Positions 1 to 9,758 of a stretch of 64,000 nt of DNA are shown in pieces. Numbering within the stretch: position 1 is the first letter of the stretch; each line of letters begins with the position of its first letter. The notes beneath the pieces are model-generated. The model made no database searches. It was not told the origin of the DNA and worked only from the letters and a program-made list of their open reading frames with translations. The stretch covers positions 24,064-88,063 of the forward strand of contig NZ_AMSS01000020.1 in the NCBI RefSeq assembly GCF_000313935.1, given 5' to 3'. Position numbers and translations under genes: made by a program. The DNA comes from Acinetobacter sp. WC-141. Lineage in GTDB: Bacteria > Pseudomonadota > Gammaproteobacteria > Pseudomonadales > Moraxellaceae.

Positions 1-1338
1 TCGCTTATTAATGCTCATTTTGGCAATACATTGGCTTCGGAAGGCGATGATGAACAAGCGAGTGCAGAACAAGAAACAGCAGCAGACGAGACTACTGATT
101 CAGCTCAAGCTGAAGATGCTGCTGTAGCAGATGCTGAGCCAACTACACAAGATGAAGAAGTGGCTACACTTACAGAAGAGCAGTGTGTTGAATTGCAGTC
201 TCTTAAGAAACCAGTCGCGTTAGGTGATATTAATTACTGCCAAGTTTACGGTATTGATGTGCTTGATCGGAGCGCTGTAAATACTGAAAAAACTCAGATT
301 AAAGCTCGTCGAGCTGCACTAAAACAAACTTTTGCAGCTTATGATCAGAATCAGTTCATTAATGATGATGCATTCAAAGCTTTATGGTTAAAACATAAAG
401 CAGAGATTGAACAAGCTTTACCAAAACAAAGAAATCCAATTACGATTGATGTGGGACTTGATGAAAAAGGCCGTCTAGTCAATGCTGATTACGATGTTGC
501 ATATACACCAGCTGAATTTAACCATCGCTTTAATATTAAAGCAGATATGCAAATTTTAAATTATGGTAAAGCAACTTCAATTGACCAGCAGCAACTTAAA
601 CAAGCTAAATCAGTTGCAGAGGCAAGTAAGGGTTCGCTATTTGAAAACTTCGTAAAAGGCTTTAGTGAAAAACTTGGGCAGAGTGATATTTCTGAACATC
701 CAGTTGGCTTACATAGCGATGTACAAGATCTAGATTCGAATTTAGCGTTATTGGCTGATAAAACTTATGATGCAACACATGCCTACGACAAAACGTATAA
801 GGCTGTGTTTATTGCAAAATTGACTGCCGAAAAACCGTCATATATTCATTATTATTCAGTTCAACAGTTGCAAGAAATTGCTGAAGTTTATGCTTATTGG
901 TTCTCTGAAGAAGACACCTATAATCCTCAAGGTAAGGCTTTAGAGCGTATTGAGGCATTGCAGAAAAAGCATCATCTTGAACAAGAAGACCAATTTGATA
1001 ATGATTTAGGCCGAGCTGTGGACCATATTGTGATTACAACAATACAAGGTAAGGCAGGGCGTGAAGAATGGCAAAAATTACAGAAACAATATAAGCAACC
1101 GGAGCAACTCTTCTCAAAACAATATCAATTAAAATTTGAACAACAAAATGGTGCTTCTGCTGAAGAAAAACCATTGTTGTCAGAAACAGCTGATATTTTA
1201 GGGAAAGCTTATGCTGCTGCACGTAAACAGCAGCTTACGGAAAAAACAATTCAGAATTTAAAACCTGAACATAATGAATTTATTGATTATGAGATTTTCC
1301 GAGATGTTTATAAGCAGATGGTTACAGCTAAAAAATAA
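1..1338 (+). CDS. Acidic helical protein of unknown function, 5'-partial
   Basis: The reading frame is open from the first base of the window, so the true start lies upstream and only the last 445 codons are seen. The TTG at 31 is just an in-frame codon. The visible N-terminal part (about residues 10-60) is very rich in Glu, Asp, Ala and Thr and looks disordered. It is followed by a Lys/Gln-rich helical region with no transmembrane segment. I do not recognise the family. It ends at a terminator shared with the convergent aroE. The upstream part could hold a signal peptide or membrane anchor that would settle its location. Confidence 0.75.
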   Translation, partial: SLINAHFGNTLASEGDDEQASAEQETAADETTDSAQAEDAAVADAEPTTQDEEVATLTEEQCVELQSLKKPVALGDINYCQVYGIDVLDRSAVNTEKTQIKARRAALKQTFAAYDQNQFINDDAFKALWLKHKAEIEQALPKQRNPITIDVGLDEKGRLVNADYDVAYTPAEFNHRFNIKADMQILNYGKATSIDQQQLKQAKSVAEASKGSLFENFVKGFSEKLGQSDISEHPVGLHSDVQDLDSNLALLADKTYDATHAYDKTYKAVFIAKLTAEKPSYIHYYSVQQLQEIAEVYAYWFSEEDTYNPQGKALERIEALQKKHHLEQEDQFDNDLGRAVDHIVITTIQGKAGREEWQKLQKQYKQPEQLFSKQYQLKFEQQNGASAEEKPLLSETADILGKAYAAARKQQLTEKTIQNLKPEHNEFIDYEIFRDVYKQMVTAKK

Positions 1339-1350
1339 TAGATGAGATAA

Positions 1351-1378
1351 AAAAGAACCTACTGATGTAGGTTCTTTT
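1351..1378. terminator. Bidirectional intrinsic terminator
   Basis: A 12-bp perfect stem (1351-1362 with 1367-1378), loop TGAT, is flanked by A and T runs on either side. It can serve both the plus-strand gene ending at 1338 and aroE ending at 1383 on the minus strand. Confidence 0.9.
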
Positions 1379-1382
1379 TTGT

Positions 1383-2171
1383 TTATAGAAAATCTTTTAA
1401 TTCAGGTCTTACGCCATTCCATATATAAAAGGCTTCAATCGCTTGACCCACTAACATGCCAAAACCTTCCGCATAAGGCACATTGCGTTGTTTAGCTTGA
1501 TCAAGAAAGCTAGATGGTTTGCCATACGCCATTTCATAAGCATGTTTGAATTGTAGTTTTTCAGGGAGTTGTAGAGCATCTCCTGAAAGACTTGCAGATG
1601 TTGCATTAATGACAAGGTCAAAATTCCCTTCTAATGCATTTAGAGAAATTGCTTGTAATTGAGCTTGTGGAACTGCTGTTTTTAAGTCATCTACAAGTTG
1701 TTCAGCACGAGCGAGAGTTCGGTTTGCAATCACAATTTTTTTTGCACCAGCCTGTACAAGCGGGTAAATAACACCACGAGTCGCACCACCAGCCCCCAAA
1801 ATTAAAATATTTGTATTTTCTAGCTTCCAATCCAAAGCTTGAATTGCAGCTACTAAGCCTTGGCCATCAGTATTATCACCGTGCAATTTGCCATTTTCCA
1901 TCCATAATGTATTCACTGCTTTCGCAATCTGAGCACGTTCGGTTAACACATCACATAAAGCAAAAGCTTGTTCTTTAAACGGCACGGTAACGTTCATGCC
2001 ACTTCCGCCATTTGCAAAGAAACTACGCATGCTTGACTCAAAACCGTCGAGTGGGGCAAGACGTTTTTGATAGTCGAGATCAACACCTGTTTTTTGAGCG
2101 AAAGCATGATGCAATTCAGGAGAGCGAGATTGTTCGATTGGGTTGCCAATTACTGCAAACTGTTTGGTCAT
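1383..2171 (-). CDS. aroE: Shikimate dehydrogenase (NADP+)
   Basis: AroE reduces 3-dehydroshikimate to shikimate with NADPH in the cytoplasm, in aromatic amino acid synthesis. The start is the ATG at 2171 (262 aa), preceded by GGAT; a TTG four codons upstream (2183) is less likely. Visible signatures are the N-terminal substrate region FAVIGNPIEQSRSPELHH, NVTVPFKEQA with the catalytic Lys, DNTDGQG, the nucleotide loop GAGGATRGV and the following NRTxxRAEQL segment typical of NADP specificity. Length is normal for the family. It stands alone on the minus strand between two terminators and is not in an aro operon. Confidence 0.97.
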   Translation of the reverse strand: MTKQFAVIGNPIEQSRSPELHHAFAQKTGVDLDYQKRLAPLDGFESSMRSFFANGGSGMNVTVPFKEQAFALCDVLTERAQIAKAVNTLWMENGKLHGDNTDGQGLVAAIQALDWKLENTNILILGAGGATRGVIYPLVQAGAKKIVIANRTLARAEQLVDDLKTAVPQAQLQAISLNALEGNFDLVINATSASLSGDALQLPEKLQFKHAYEMAYGKPSSFLDQAKQRNVPYAEGFGMLVGQAIEAFYIWNGVRPELKDFL

Positions 2172-2217
2172 TCTTATATCCAAAATTTTAAAATGGCATG
2201 AAGCAGTTAAAAACGTG

Positions 2218-2233
2218 TGCTGAATATTCAGCA
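2218..2233. promoter_or_regulatory. 16-bp perfect palindrome upstream of aroE
   Basis: TGCTGAATATTCAGCA is a perfect, loopless palindrome about 47 bp upstream of the aroE start, next to a TATAGT-like box on the minus strand (2240-2245). A palindrome without a loop fits a dimeric repressor site better than an RNA hairpin. The cognate protein is unknown. Confidence 0.4.
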
Positions 2234-2304
2234 GGCCTCACTATAAGCCAAATTGGAATAAGAAAAAATATTTGAATGAGGTTCAGAAAAGTGAAAATAA
2301 AAAG

Positions 2305-2336
2305 GAGATTCTTTAGGGTGGAAACTAAAGAATCTC
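2305..2336 (-). terminator. Intrinsic terminator of hemF
   Basis: A 12-bp stem (2305-2316 with 2325-2336), followed on the minus strand by CCTTTTTATTTT, lies just downstream of the hemF stop codon. Confidence 0.85.
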
Positions 2337-2349
2337 TGAAAAGCAAAAA

Positions 2350-3339
<990 letters not shown>

Positions 3340-3365
3340 TCAAAACACAAAACCATAAAAAAAGT

Positions 3366-3399
3366 AAGGGATTTTTAAGAAATGTCTCAAAAATCCCTT
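3366..3399 (-). terminator. Intrinsic terminator of ribA
   Basis: An 11-bp stem (3366-3376 with 3389-3399), followed on the minus strand by a run of seven T, lies 29 bp past the ribA stop and 66 bp before the hemF start. Confidence 0.85.
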
Positions 3400-3427
3400 T
3401 CAATGGTTTTAAATTTACAATTTTGGC

Positions 3428-4030
3428 TTAAAAATCATCTTTTTGATAAAGGTGATCCATACGTTCACGTTTGGTTTTTAAATATTGTTCGTTAAAAGGG
3501 TTGCGTCCAACCGTTAATGGAACACGGCCCACCACATTAATTCCCTGATCTTTGAGTGCCTGAATTTTCAAAGGATTATTGGTAATTAATTTAACTTCTT
3601 TTACTGCTAAGTGATCTAGCATGATGCTACACATGTCATAACGACGTGCATCGGCAGGTAAATTTAAAAGTAAATTAGCATCTACAGTGTCATGACCCTG
3701 ATCTTGTAATGCATAGGCGCGAATTTTGTTGGTCAGTCCAATGCCACGGCCTTCTTGACGTAAATATAAAATAACGCCTTGTCCTGCCTCGTTGATGAGC
3801 TTTTGAGTTGCCTGTAATTGAGGACCACAGTCGCATTTTAATGACGCAAAAGCATCACCTGTTAAGCATTCTGAATGTACACGAACTAAAACAGGACCTG
3901 TGGGTGGATTTTCTAACCCCTTAGAAAGTGCCACATGTTCTTCACCTGATACTGGATCTTGAAACACAGAAATATTGAATTCACCAAAAGCGGTCGGGAG
4001 TTTTGATGTTGCAATGAACTCTATAGGCAC
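3428..4030 (-). CDS. ribA: GTP cyclohydrolase II
   Basis: RibA opens the imidazole ring of GTP to give the pyrimidine precursor of riboflavin. The 200-residue length is normal for the stand-alone enzyme, with no fused RibB domain. The start is GTG at 4030. The zinc ligands appear in [15 protein letters not shown] (three Cys), followed by [18 protein letters not shown], which carries the catalytic Arg and substrate loop, and [15 protein letters not shown]. The promoter is probably the TATACT box at 4065-4070 on the minus strand. No FMN-riboswitch-like leader is visible. Confidence 0.97.
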   Translation of the reverse strand: MPIEFIATSKLPTAFGEFNISVFQDPVSGEEHVALSKGLENPPTGPVLVRVHSECLTGDAFASLKCDCGPQLQATQKLINEAGQGVILYLRQEGRGIGLTNKIRAYALQDQGHDTVDANLLLNLPADARRYDMCSIMLDHLAVKEVKLITNNPLKIQALKDQGINVVGRVPLTVGRNPFNEQYLKTKRERMDHLYQKDDF

Positions 4031-4333
4031 AGATTAACTCATCTTTTAACCGAAAACGGTTTAAAGTATAGCGTAATGCTGGGAGATTGGTCGAATTGTC
4101 ATAATGATTTTGCGCATGAAGGTTTTCTTTTTTGTATAAAGAAGACGATAATAGTTGATAAATAGTCAGATTATTCAGGATAATCTGCCAACCATACCCA
4201 TACTGTATGAGAGACTGCTTTGCATGACCTCGTTCGCAAATGTGGCTGATTGAAGGTGACTTCATTCGATTGTATGATCGACCCATTTTGACCCAGCTTA
4301 GGATTTGCCAGGCTTATAAAGGCTTTGCCACAT
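4031..4333. promoter_or_regulatory. ribA/dxs divergent promoter region
   Basis: This 303-bp gap holds no credible gene. On the plus strand TTGATA (4155-4160), an 18-bp spacer and GATAAT (4179-4184) form a likely dxs promoter; an 8-bp inverted repeat (4167-4187) overlaps its -10 box. On the minus strand a TATACT box (4065-4070) probably drives ribA. An inverted repeat with core AACCGAAAACGGTT (4047-4060) sits at the expected ribA transcript start. An ORF at 3981-4286 on the minus strand overlaps the ribA start in another frame and looks spurious. Confidence 0.55.
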
Positions 4334-6238
4334 ATGTTGTATACCGAAATTCCAACTCAACGCCCTGTTACGCCATTGTTAGATGCAATTGATCATCCTC
4401 AACAATTACGTCAGCTCGAGCATAGCCAATTGGTTCAAGTGGCTGATGAGTTGCGTCAATATATTTTATATGCAGCAGGCCAGAGTGGTGGCCATTTCGG
4501 TGCTAATCTCGGCGTGGTTGAGCTGACGGTTGCGCTGCATTATTGCTTTAATACTCCAAATGACCGATTAGTTTGGGATGTGGGCCATCAGGCGTATCCG
4601 CATAAAGTTCTGACAGGTCGTCGCGAACAAATGACGACGATTCGTTCTAAAAATGGTTTAGCAGCATTTCCAGCCAGAGAAGAATCAGTTTTCGATACAT
4701 TCGGCGTAGGGCATTCATCAACAGCAATTTCAGCTGGCTTAGGAATGTCGTTAGCACGTCGTTATCAAAATGACCCGTGTGAAGTGGTTTGTATTGTCGG
4801 TGATGGGGCAATGACAGCGGGTATGGCATTTGAAGCCATGAACGATGCTGTGGCACATAATGCTGACTTAATTGTTGTGCTCAATGACAATGACATGTCG
4901 ATTTCTTGTAGTACAGGTGGCTTTGCTAAACATTTGGCTGCAATCTGGGAAAAAGGCCATTTAGTTAACGTTAACGAAGATGGCGAAGCGTATATACAGC
5001 CACATCCAAAATGGACGTATAATTCTCGTTTGCATCAATCAGCAACAGATGCAGCCGATAACTTATTTAAAGCAATTGGTTTTGATTACTTTGGTCCCTT
5101 CGACGGACATGACGTAAATCAATTGGCTCAAGTATTTAACGCTCTGAAAAAGCGTAAAGGTCCACGTTTAGTACACGTCTATACTAAAAAAGGTAAAGGT
5201 TTTATTCCTGCAGAAGCAGATCCGATTACCTATCATGCAATTAGCAAAATTAATGCAACCTCAGCAGGTAAAACACCACCTAAATACTCTGATGTATTTG
5301 GTCAGTGGTTATGTGATGAGGCGATCCAAGATGAGCGTCTACTCGCGATTACACCTGCGATGTGTGAAGGTTCAGGCATGGTTCAGTTTGCTAAAGAATT
5401 TCCACACAGATTCTTCGATGTTGCAATTGCTGAACAGCATGCTGTGACACTTGCAGCAGGAATGGCTTGTGAAGGTTTAAAACCTGTTGTTGCAATTTAT
5501 TCGACCTTCTTGCAGCGTGGCTACGATCAGCTTATTCATGATGTTGCATTACAAAACCTTGATGTGACTTTCGGAATTGACCGTGCAGGTTTGGTGGGTG
5601 AAGATGGTCCAACGCATGCAGGTGCATATGATTATGCATACATGCGTACAGTCCCAAACATCGTCATCATGGCACCAAAAGATGAAAATGAATGCCGTCA
5701 GATGCTTCATACAGCCTATGTCTATAATGGACCTGCTGCGGTACGTTACCCACGTGGTGCAGGTGTAGGTGTGGAAATTCAGCAAGAGTTGACCGCTATT
5801 GAATTAGGGAAAGCTGAAATCGTTGCTGAAATCAAGACTACCTGTGAAGAGCAGATAACAATTTTAGCGTTTGGTAGTCGTGTTATGGTTGCCATAGAAG
5901 CTGCTGAACAATTTGCACAAAAACATGATGTGGGCGTGCGTGTTGTAAATATGCGTTTTGTGAAACCGCTAGATGAAAAAATTATTCGTGATCTGGCCGA
6001 GCACACTCATTTATTTGTCACTGTTGAAGAACATGCTGTAATGGGCGGGGCAGGCAGTGCTGTTAATGAATTTATGGCACAAGAACAAATTGTGAAGCCT
6101 ATTATTAACTTAGGCTTGCCAGATTTGTTTTTACAACAGGCCTCACATGGGCAAATGCTACAAGATTGTGGGTTAGATGCTAAAGGTATTTTGAACTCAA
6201 TTGAGCGAGCTTGGCTCAAGTTAAATCAGGTCGTTTAA
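4334..6238 (+). CDS. dxs: 1-deoxy-D-xylulose-5-phosphate synthase
   Basis: Dxs condenses pyruvate with glyceraldehyde 3-phosphate, using thiamine diphosphate, as the entry step of the MEP isoprenoid pathway. The preferred start is ATG 4334 (634 aa), 11 nt after AAAGG; TTG 4325 is an alternative. Seen are the catalytic His in [22 protein letters not shown], the ThDP/Mg motif [15 protein letters not shown]...NDN, and the transketolase-like [18 protein letters not shown] and [15 protein letters not shown]. The C-terminal transketolase domain is complete. A strong terminator separates it from suhB. Confidence 0.97.
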   Translation: MLYTEIPTQRPVTPLLDAIDHPQQLRQLEHSQLVQVADELRQYILYAAGQSGGHFGANLGVVELTVALHYCFNTPNDRLVWDVGHQAYPHKVLTGRREQMTTIRSKNGLAAFPAREESVFDTFGVGHSSTAISAGLGMSLARRYQNDPCEVVCIVGDGAMTAGMAFEAMNDAVAHNADLIVVLNDNDMSISCSTGGFAKHLAAIWEKGHLVNVNEDGEAYIQPHPKWTYNSRLHQSATDAADNLFKAIGFDYFGPFDGHDVNQLAQVFNALKKRKGPRLVHVYTKKGKGFIPAEADPITYHAISKINATSAGKTPPKYSDVFGQWLCDEAIQDERLLAITPAMCEGSGMVQFAKEFPHRFFDVAIAEQHAVTLAAGMACEGLKPVVAIYSTFLQRGYDQLIHDVALQNLDVTFGIDRAGLVGEDGPTHAGAYDYAYMRTVPNIVIMAPKDENECRQMLHTAYVYNGPAAVRYPRGAGVGVEIQQELTAIELGKAEIVAEIKTTCEEQITILAFGSRVMVAIEAAEQFAQKHDVGVRVVNMRFVKPLDEKIIRDLAEHTHLFVTVEEHAVMGGAGSAVNEFMAQEQIVKPIINLGLPDLFLQQASHGQMLQDCGLDAKGILNSIERAWLKLNQVV

Positions 6239-6271
6239 CCCTCAATAAAATTTTTGAAACATTTTCCCCCT

Positions 6272-6307
6272 AAAAGCGCAGATATTTGCTAAAATATCTG
6301 CGCTTTT
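6272..6307 (+). terminator. Intrinsic terminator of dxs
   Basis: A perfect 16-bp stem (6272-6287 with 6292-6307) with loop GCTA ends in TTTT. Because the ATG at 6308 abuts this hairpin, the suhB start is better placed at 6356. Confidence 0.9.
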
Positions 6308-6355
6308 ATGCATTATTCTTTGTCAAAATCTTCAAATTTGTCTAGTGGGTGTTCA

Positions 6356-7186
6356 ATGGAACCTATGGTGGTTATGGCTGCGCGTGCGGCTCAAACAGTT
6401 GGTCAAGAGCTTTTAAAAGCGCATCAAAATCGTCATAAACTCGATTTACAAGTTGAAGAGAAAGGCATTGATGGCCCGGTAACACGTGTAGATCGTTATT
6501 TAGAACAATTAGCGATTGATACGTTACGTAAAAGTTATAAGAACCATAGCTTCTTAGGTGAAGAATTTGGTCTGCAAGAAGGCAAAGGCCATGATGCAGA
6601 GTGGTGCTGGGTAATTGACCCGCTTGATGGCACACAAAACTTTATTAATGGTTTTCCTCATTTCTGTATTTCTATTGCAGTTCAACACAAAGGTGTTACT
6701 CAACACGGCGTAATCTACGATCCAGTACGTGATGAGTTATTCTCTGCTAGCCGTGGTCGCGGTGCAGTTATGAATCAACGCCGTATCCGTGCTAATGTAA
6801 AAGATACTTTAGAAAATACATTCTTGGCTGTAGGCCATCCTTACCGTGCCAAACGTGCTGGTGAAATCGTATCTTATGCAGAGCAGCACTTCGCATCATT
6901 ATTAGCAGTTACTCAAGCTGGAGCACAAATTCGTCGTGGCGGTTCAGCTGCTCTAGATTTAGCATATGTAGCTGCTGGTCGTTTTGATGGTTTCTTTGAG
7001 CTTGGTTTAAAACCATGGGATATCGCTGCTGGTGAACTTATTCTTAAAGAAGCAGGCGGTGTAGTGGTTGATGCGCGTGGTGGTAATAACTCACTTGAAA
7101 ATGGTCAAGTACTCGCATGTTCACTTAAACTGCTAAAACCATTAATGCAAACTGTTGTTCCAGCTTGGGATAAAGCTGCAAAATAA
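6356..7186 (+). CDS. suhB: Inositol-1-monophosphatase family protein SuhB
   Basis: SuhB is a Mg-dependent sugar-phosphate phosphatase. In enterobacteria it also joins the rRNA antitermination complex with Nus factors; whether that holds here is inference. The start at ATG 6356 gives 276 aa; the upstream ATG 6308 touches the dxs terminator. Metal-site motifs are EEKGIDGPVTRVDR, GEEFG, WVIDPLDGTQNFINGFPHF and the C-terminal KPWDIAAGELILKEAGG. The gene has its own terminator. Confidence 0.95.
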   Translation: MEPMVVMAARAAQTVGQELLKAHQNRHKLDLQVEEKGIDGPVTRVDRYLEQLAIDTLRKSYKNHSFLGEEFGLQEGKGHDAEWCWVIDPLDGTQNFINGFPHFCISIAVQHKGVTQHGVIYDPVRDELFSASRGRGAVMNQRRIRANVKDTLENTFLAVGHPYRAKRAGEIVSYAEQHFASLLAVTQAGAQIRRGGSAALDLAYVAAGRFDGFFELGLKPWDIAAGELILKEAGGVVVDARGGNNSLENGQVLACSLKLLKPLMQTVVPAWDKAAK

Positions 7187-7203
7187 TTTAGCTTATTATA
7201 AAT

Positions 7204-7229
7204 AAAACCCTCTTTAATCAGAGGGTTTT
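7204..7229 (+). terminator. Intrinsic terminator of suhB
   Basis: A 10-bp stem AAAACCCTCT/AGAGGGTTTT with a 6-nt loop lies 17 bp after the suhB stop. Confidence 0.85.
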
Positions 7230-7291
7230 GTGTTTTAAGTAAAGAGTAAATTAAATTAATTCAAGAAATATAAACAAAGTTGATTAAAACA

Positions 7292-7320
7292 GGTGACTTT
7301 TAATTTATTTCTGCTATAAT
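7292..7320 (+). promoter_or_regulatory. Extended -10 promoter of the DEAD-box helicase gene
   Basis: TGCTATAAT (7312-7320) is a consensus extended -10 element; only a poor -35 (GGTGAC, 7292-7297) is placed 17 bp upstream. The predicted start near 7327 implies a leader of about 267 nt. Confidence 0.6.
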
Positions 7321-7326
7321 CCGCCA

Positions 7327-7593
7327 ACGCACTTAAATTTCCGTTCATTACCTGAACATTCTGTTCTATTCATTGTAAGCGCACGCTGTCCATAGAGAGG
7401 ACCATTACTTGCGCCCCAATCGCTCAGCGATTCTTCAGGTTCGGCCGTAATCAAGCGTGCGTTTAGTCCACATCGTCGTTACTCGGATTGCTGCTGAAAA
7501 AACGTTTCAGCTAATTTTGCTTTGCCGCTTTTTGCCGATGTCTATTTTTTTGTATTTATTAAAAATGGAGCACCCACAAGGGTGAAACTCTCT
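7327..7593 (+). promoter_or_regulatory. Long structured 5' leader of the DEAD-box helicase mRNA
   Basis: The 407-bp gap between suhB and the helicase holds no gene. From the predicted start the leader contains a small hairpin GAACA/TGTTC (7354-7366), a long-range pairing of CGCACGCT (7380-7387) with AGCGTGCG (7454-7461), and inside it a hairpin AATCGCTCAGCGATT (7418-7432). The ribosome site AAGGGTG is at 7579-7585. Leaders of this length are common on cold-inducible or autoregulated RNA helicase mRNAs; such a role here is inference. Confidence 0.5.
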
Positions 7594-9351
7594 ATGAGCA
7601 AAACTTTTGCCGAATTTTCTTTGCATGAAACCTTACAACAAGCGCTTGAAGGTTTAGGTTTTACTGCCCCGACTCCTGTGCAAGAACAAGCAATTCCTGC
7701 TGCTTTAGAAGGTAAAGACCTTCTCGTATCAAGCCAAACTGGCTCTGGTAAAACTGCTGCATTCTTACTCCCAACATTAAATGCTTTAGCTGGTCAAGAG
7801 ACTGTCGTACCGTTCAAAGACCGTATGAAAGCAGTGACTCAACCGAATATCTTGGTAATTTCACCAACTCGTGAATTGGCACAGCAAGTAAGCCAAGACG
7901 CAATTGCACTTGTACGTCACATGAAAGGTGTTCGTATTGCTGCCATTATGGGCGGTATGCCATTTGCAAAACAAATTCAACAATTAAAAGGCGCGCAAGT
8001 TGTTGTTGCGACACCTGGTCGTTTACTTGACTTAGTGAATCGTCGTCAAATTAAATTAGATCAAGTAGATGCTTTAATCGTTGATGAAGCGGACCGTATG
8101 CTTGACCTAGGTTTCTCTGAAGACTTAGAAGCAATTAGCGAATTAGCGGCTAACCGTAAACAAACATTAATGTTCTCTGCAACATTTGCTGATCGTATCA
8201 TTCGTCTTGCATCATGCATGATGAAAGATCCTATGCGTATTGCAATTGAAACAGGTCATTCAACCAATACAGATATTACGCAGACATTGCATTGGACTGA
8301 TGGCTTTGAACATAAGAAAAAATTACTTACCCATTGGTTAAGTGATGAAAACTTAGATCAAGCTGTTGTTTTTGCTAGCACGCAAGAAGATACAGATATG
8401 TTGGCAGAAGAACTTGCTGAAGCAGGTCATTCTGTAGTTGCGCTTCATGGTGCAATGCCACAAACAGTTCGTAACCGTCGTTTACGTAGTATTCGTGAAG
8501 GTCGTGCAAAAATCTTAGTTGCAACTGACGTTGCTGCTCGTGGTCTTGACGTACCGACTATTTCTCACGTAATTAACTTCGGTCTTCCGATGAAGCATGA
8601 AGATTATGTACACCGTATTGGTCGTACTGGTCGTGCTGGTCGTACTGGTCAAGCAATTACTTTAGCGACTTATCGTGAACGCGGTAAGATTCGTGCACTT
8701 GAAGAATATTTAGAAGCGCGTTTAAGTGTTTCTGAAATTGAAGGCTTAGAGCCATCTCCACCTCCTGCTCGTTCAGGTCGTGATGGCGGTGGTCGTGGTC
8801 GTGGTGGTAATGGCGGTAGCCGTGATGGTCGTCGTAGCGGCGGTGGTTTCGGTGGCGGTCGTCGTTTTGAAGGCGAAAGCAACTTTAAACGCCGTGAAGG
8901 TGGTCGTGATGACCGTCCACGTCGTAGCTTCGATGATAAACCACGTGGTGAACGTCCAGCGTTTGGCGGTGAAGATCGTCCGCGTCGCGAGTTCAATTCA
9001 GACCGTCCACGTCGTGAAGGTGGTTTTGAAGATCGTCCACGTCGTGAGTTCGGTTCAGATCGTCCACGTCGCGAAGGTGGCTTCAATGATAAACCGCGTT
9101 TTGACTCGAATGATGACAACCGTGGTAATCGTGTAGATTATAAACCACGTCGCGAAAGTGGTTTTGGTGACCGTCCAAAACGTAGCTTTGGTGGTGAAGA
9201 TCGTCCACGTCGTAGCTTCGATGACAAACCACGTGGTGAGCGTCCAGCGTTCGGCGGTGGTGATGATCGTCCAAAACGTAGCTTTGGTGGTGAAGATCGT
9301 CCGCGTCGTAGCTTCGATGACAAACCACCGCGTCGTAAATTCGATCGCTAA
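7594..9351 (+). CDS. DEAD-box ATP-dependent RNA helicase with Arg/Gly/Asp-rich tail
   Basis: This is an RNA unwinding enzyme of the RhlE/CsdA type, 585 aa from ATG 7594 (AAGGGTG 8 nt upstream). The core (residues 1 to about 385) shows the Q motif FTAPTPVQEQAIP, SSQTGSGKT, PTRELAQQ, VDEADRML, SAT, VATDVAARGLDVP and HRIGRTGRAGR. From about residue 389 to the end the tail is low complexity, first Gly/Arg rich and then multiple DRPRRxF / FGGEDRPRRSF / DDKPRGERPAFGG repeats, probably an unstructured RNA-binding tail. The repeats are also seen in DNA, for example the block at about 8925-8970 recurs at about 9213-9260. Orthologue assignment (rhlE or deaD) cannot be settled by reading. Confidence 0.93.
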   Translation: MSKTFAEFSLHETLQQALEGLGFTAPTPVQEQAIPAALEGKDLLVSSQTGSGKTAAFLLPTLNALAGQETVVPFKDRMKAVTQPNILVISPTRELAQQVSQDAIALVRHMKGVRIAAIMGGMPFAKQIQQLKGAQVVVATPGRLLDLVNRRQIKLDQVDALIVDEADRMLDLGFSEDLEAISELAANRKQTLMFSATFADRIIRLASCMMKDPMRIAIETGHSTNTDITQTLHWTDGFEHKKKLLTHWLSDENLDQAVVFASTQEDTDMLAEELAEAGHSVVALHGAMPQTVRNRRLRSIREGRAKILVATDVAARGLDVPTISHVINFGLPMKHEDYVHRIGRTGRAGRTGQAITLATYRERGKIRALEEYLEARLSVSEIEGLEPSPPPARSGRDGGGRGRGGNGGSRDGRRSGGGFGGGRRFEGESNFKRREGGRDDRPRRSFDDKPRGERPAFGGEDRPRREFNSDRPRREGGFEDRPRREFGSDRPRREGGFNDKPRFDSNDDNRGNRVDYKPRRESGFGDRPKRSFGGEDRPRRSFDDKPRGERPAFGGGDDRPKRSFGGEDRPRRSFDDKPPRRKFDR

Positions 9352-9366
9352 TCAATATTTAGTTTG

Positions 9367-9399
9367 AAAAAAAGGCCAGTAAAAATACTGGCCTTTTTT
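9367..9399 (+). terminator. Intrinsic terminator of the helicase gene
   Basis: A stem AAAAAAGGCCAGT/ACTGGCCTTTTTT with a 6-nt A/T loop (9367-9399) follows the helicase stop. Confidence 0.9.
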
Positions 9400-9488
9400 A
9401 TTTTTCAGTTTTGTTATAAACTAACAAAATGTGAATTGGTTCAATTTTTTATTAGATAATGCGTAAAAATAAGCGAAAAGAAACAATA

Positions 9489-9668
9489 ATGGCACAATTG
9501 AAGAATCGTTTGATTCAGCGAGGTTTGCCTTATCTTTTTATTGCACTTGTTTTGTGTAATGGTGTTTATTTCGCCTACGCTTTTATAAATGGAAGTTCTG
9601 TTGAGCAATTCCAAGCTTCTGAATTGACCTCTTTTTACGAATATACTTCTTCTATTTCTATAAAATAA
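9489..9668 (+). CDS. Small single-pass membrane protein, unknown
   Basis: This 59-residue ORF from ATG 9489 has a basic N-terminus (AQLKNRLIQRG), one hydrophobic segment (about residues 13-32) and a short polar C-terminus ending in SISIK. An ATG at 9459 would add ten Lys/Arg-rich residues. No strong ribosome site is visible (AAAAG, 8 nt upstream). It stands alone between the helicase terminator and the mla promoter. The transmembrane pattern supports a real gene, but the function is unknown. Confidence 0.5.
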   Translation: MAQLKNRLIQRGLPYLFIALVLCNGVYFAYAFINGSSVEQFQASELTSFYEYTSSISIK

Positions 9669-9715
9669 GTTAGATTTGCTTTTGTTAAAATTACAACAAG
9701 TTTGCTAATTTTCAG

Positions 9716-9724
9716 TGTTATAGT
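9716..9724 (+). promoter_or_regulatory. Probable mla operon promoter (extended -10)
   Basis: TGTTATAGT matches an extended -10 element. The transcript would start near 9731, 28 nt before the mlaF start codon. No good -35 is evident. Confidence 0.45.
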
Positions 9725-9758
9725 ATGCGTGCATAAAAGTGCAGGAACGATTGCCATT

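Noticed and set aside
3981..4286. 101-codon minus-strand ORF upstream of ribA
   Set aside because: It overlaps the ribA start in another frame, has no ribosome site and spans the divergent promoter region.
4031..4333. FMN riboswitch upstream of ribA
   Set aside because: The conserved junction pattern could not be found by reading, and ribA alone is not the usual target gene.
8670..9367. Several open frames on both strands inside the DEAD-box helicase tail
   Set aside because: They are shadows of the Arg/Gly/Asp-rich repeat coding sequence, have low-complexity products and no ribosome sites.
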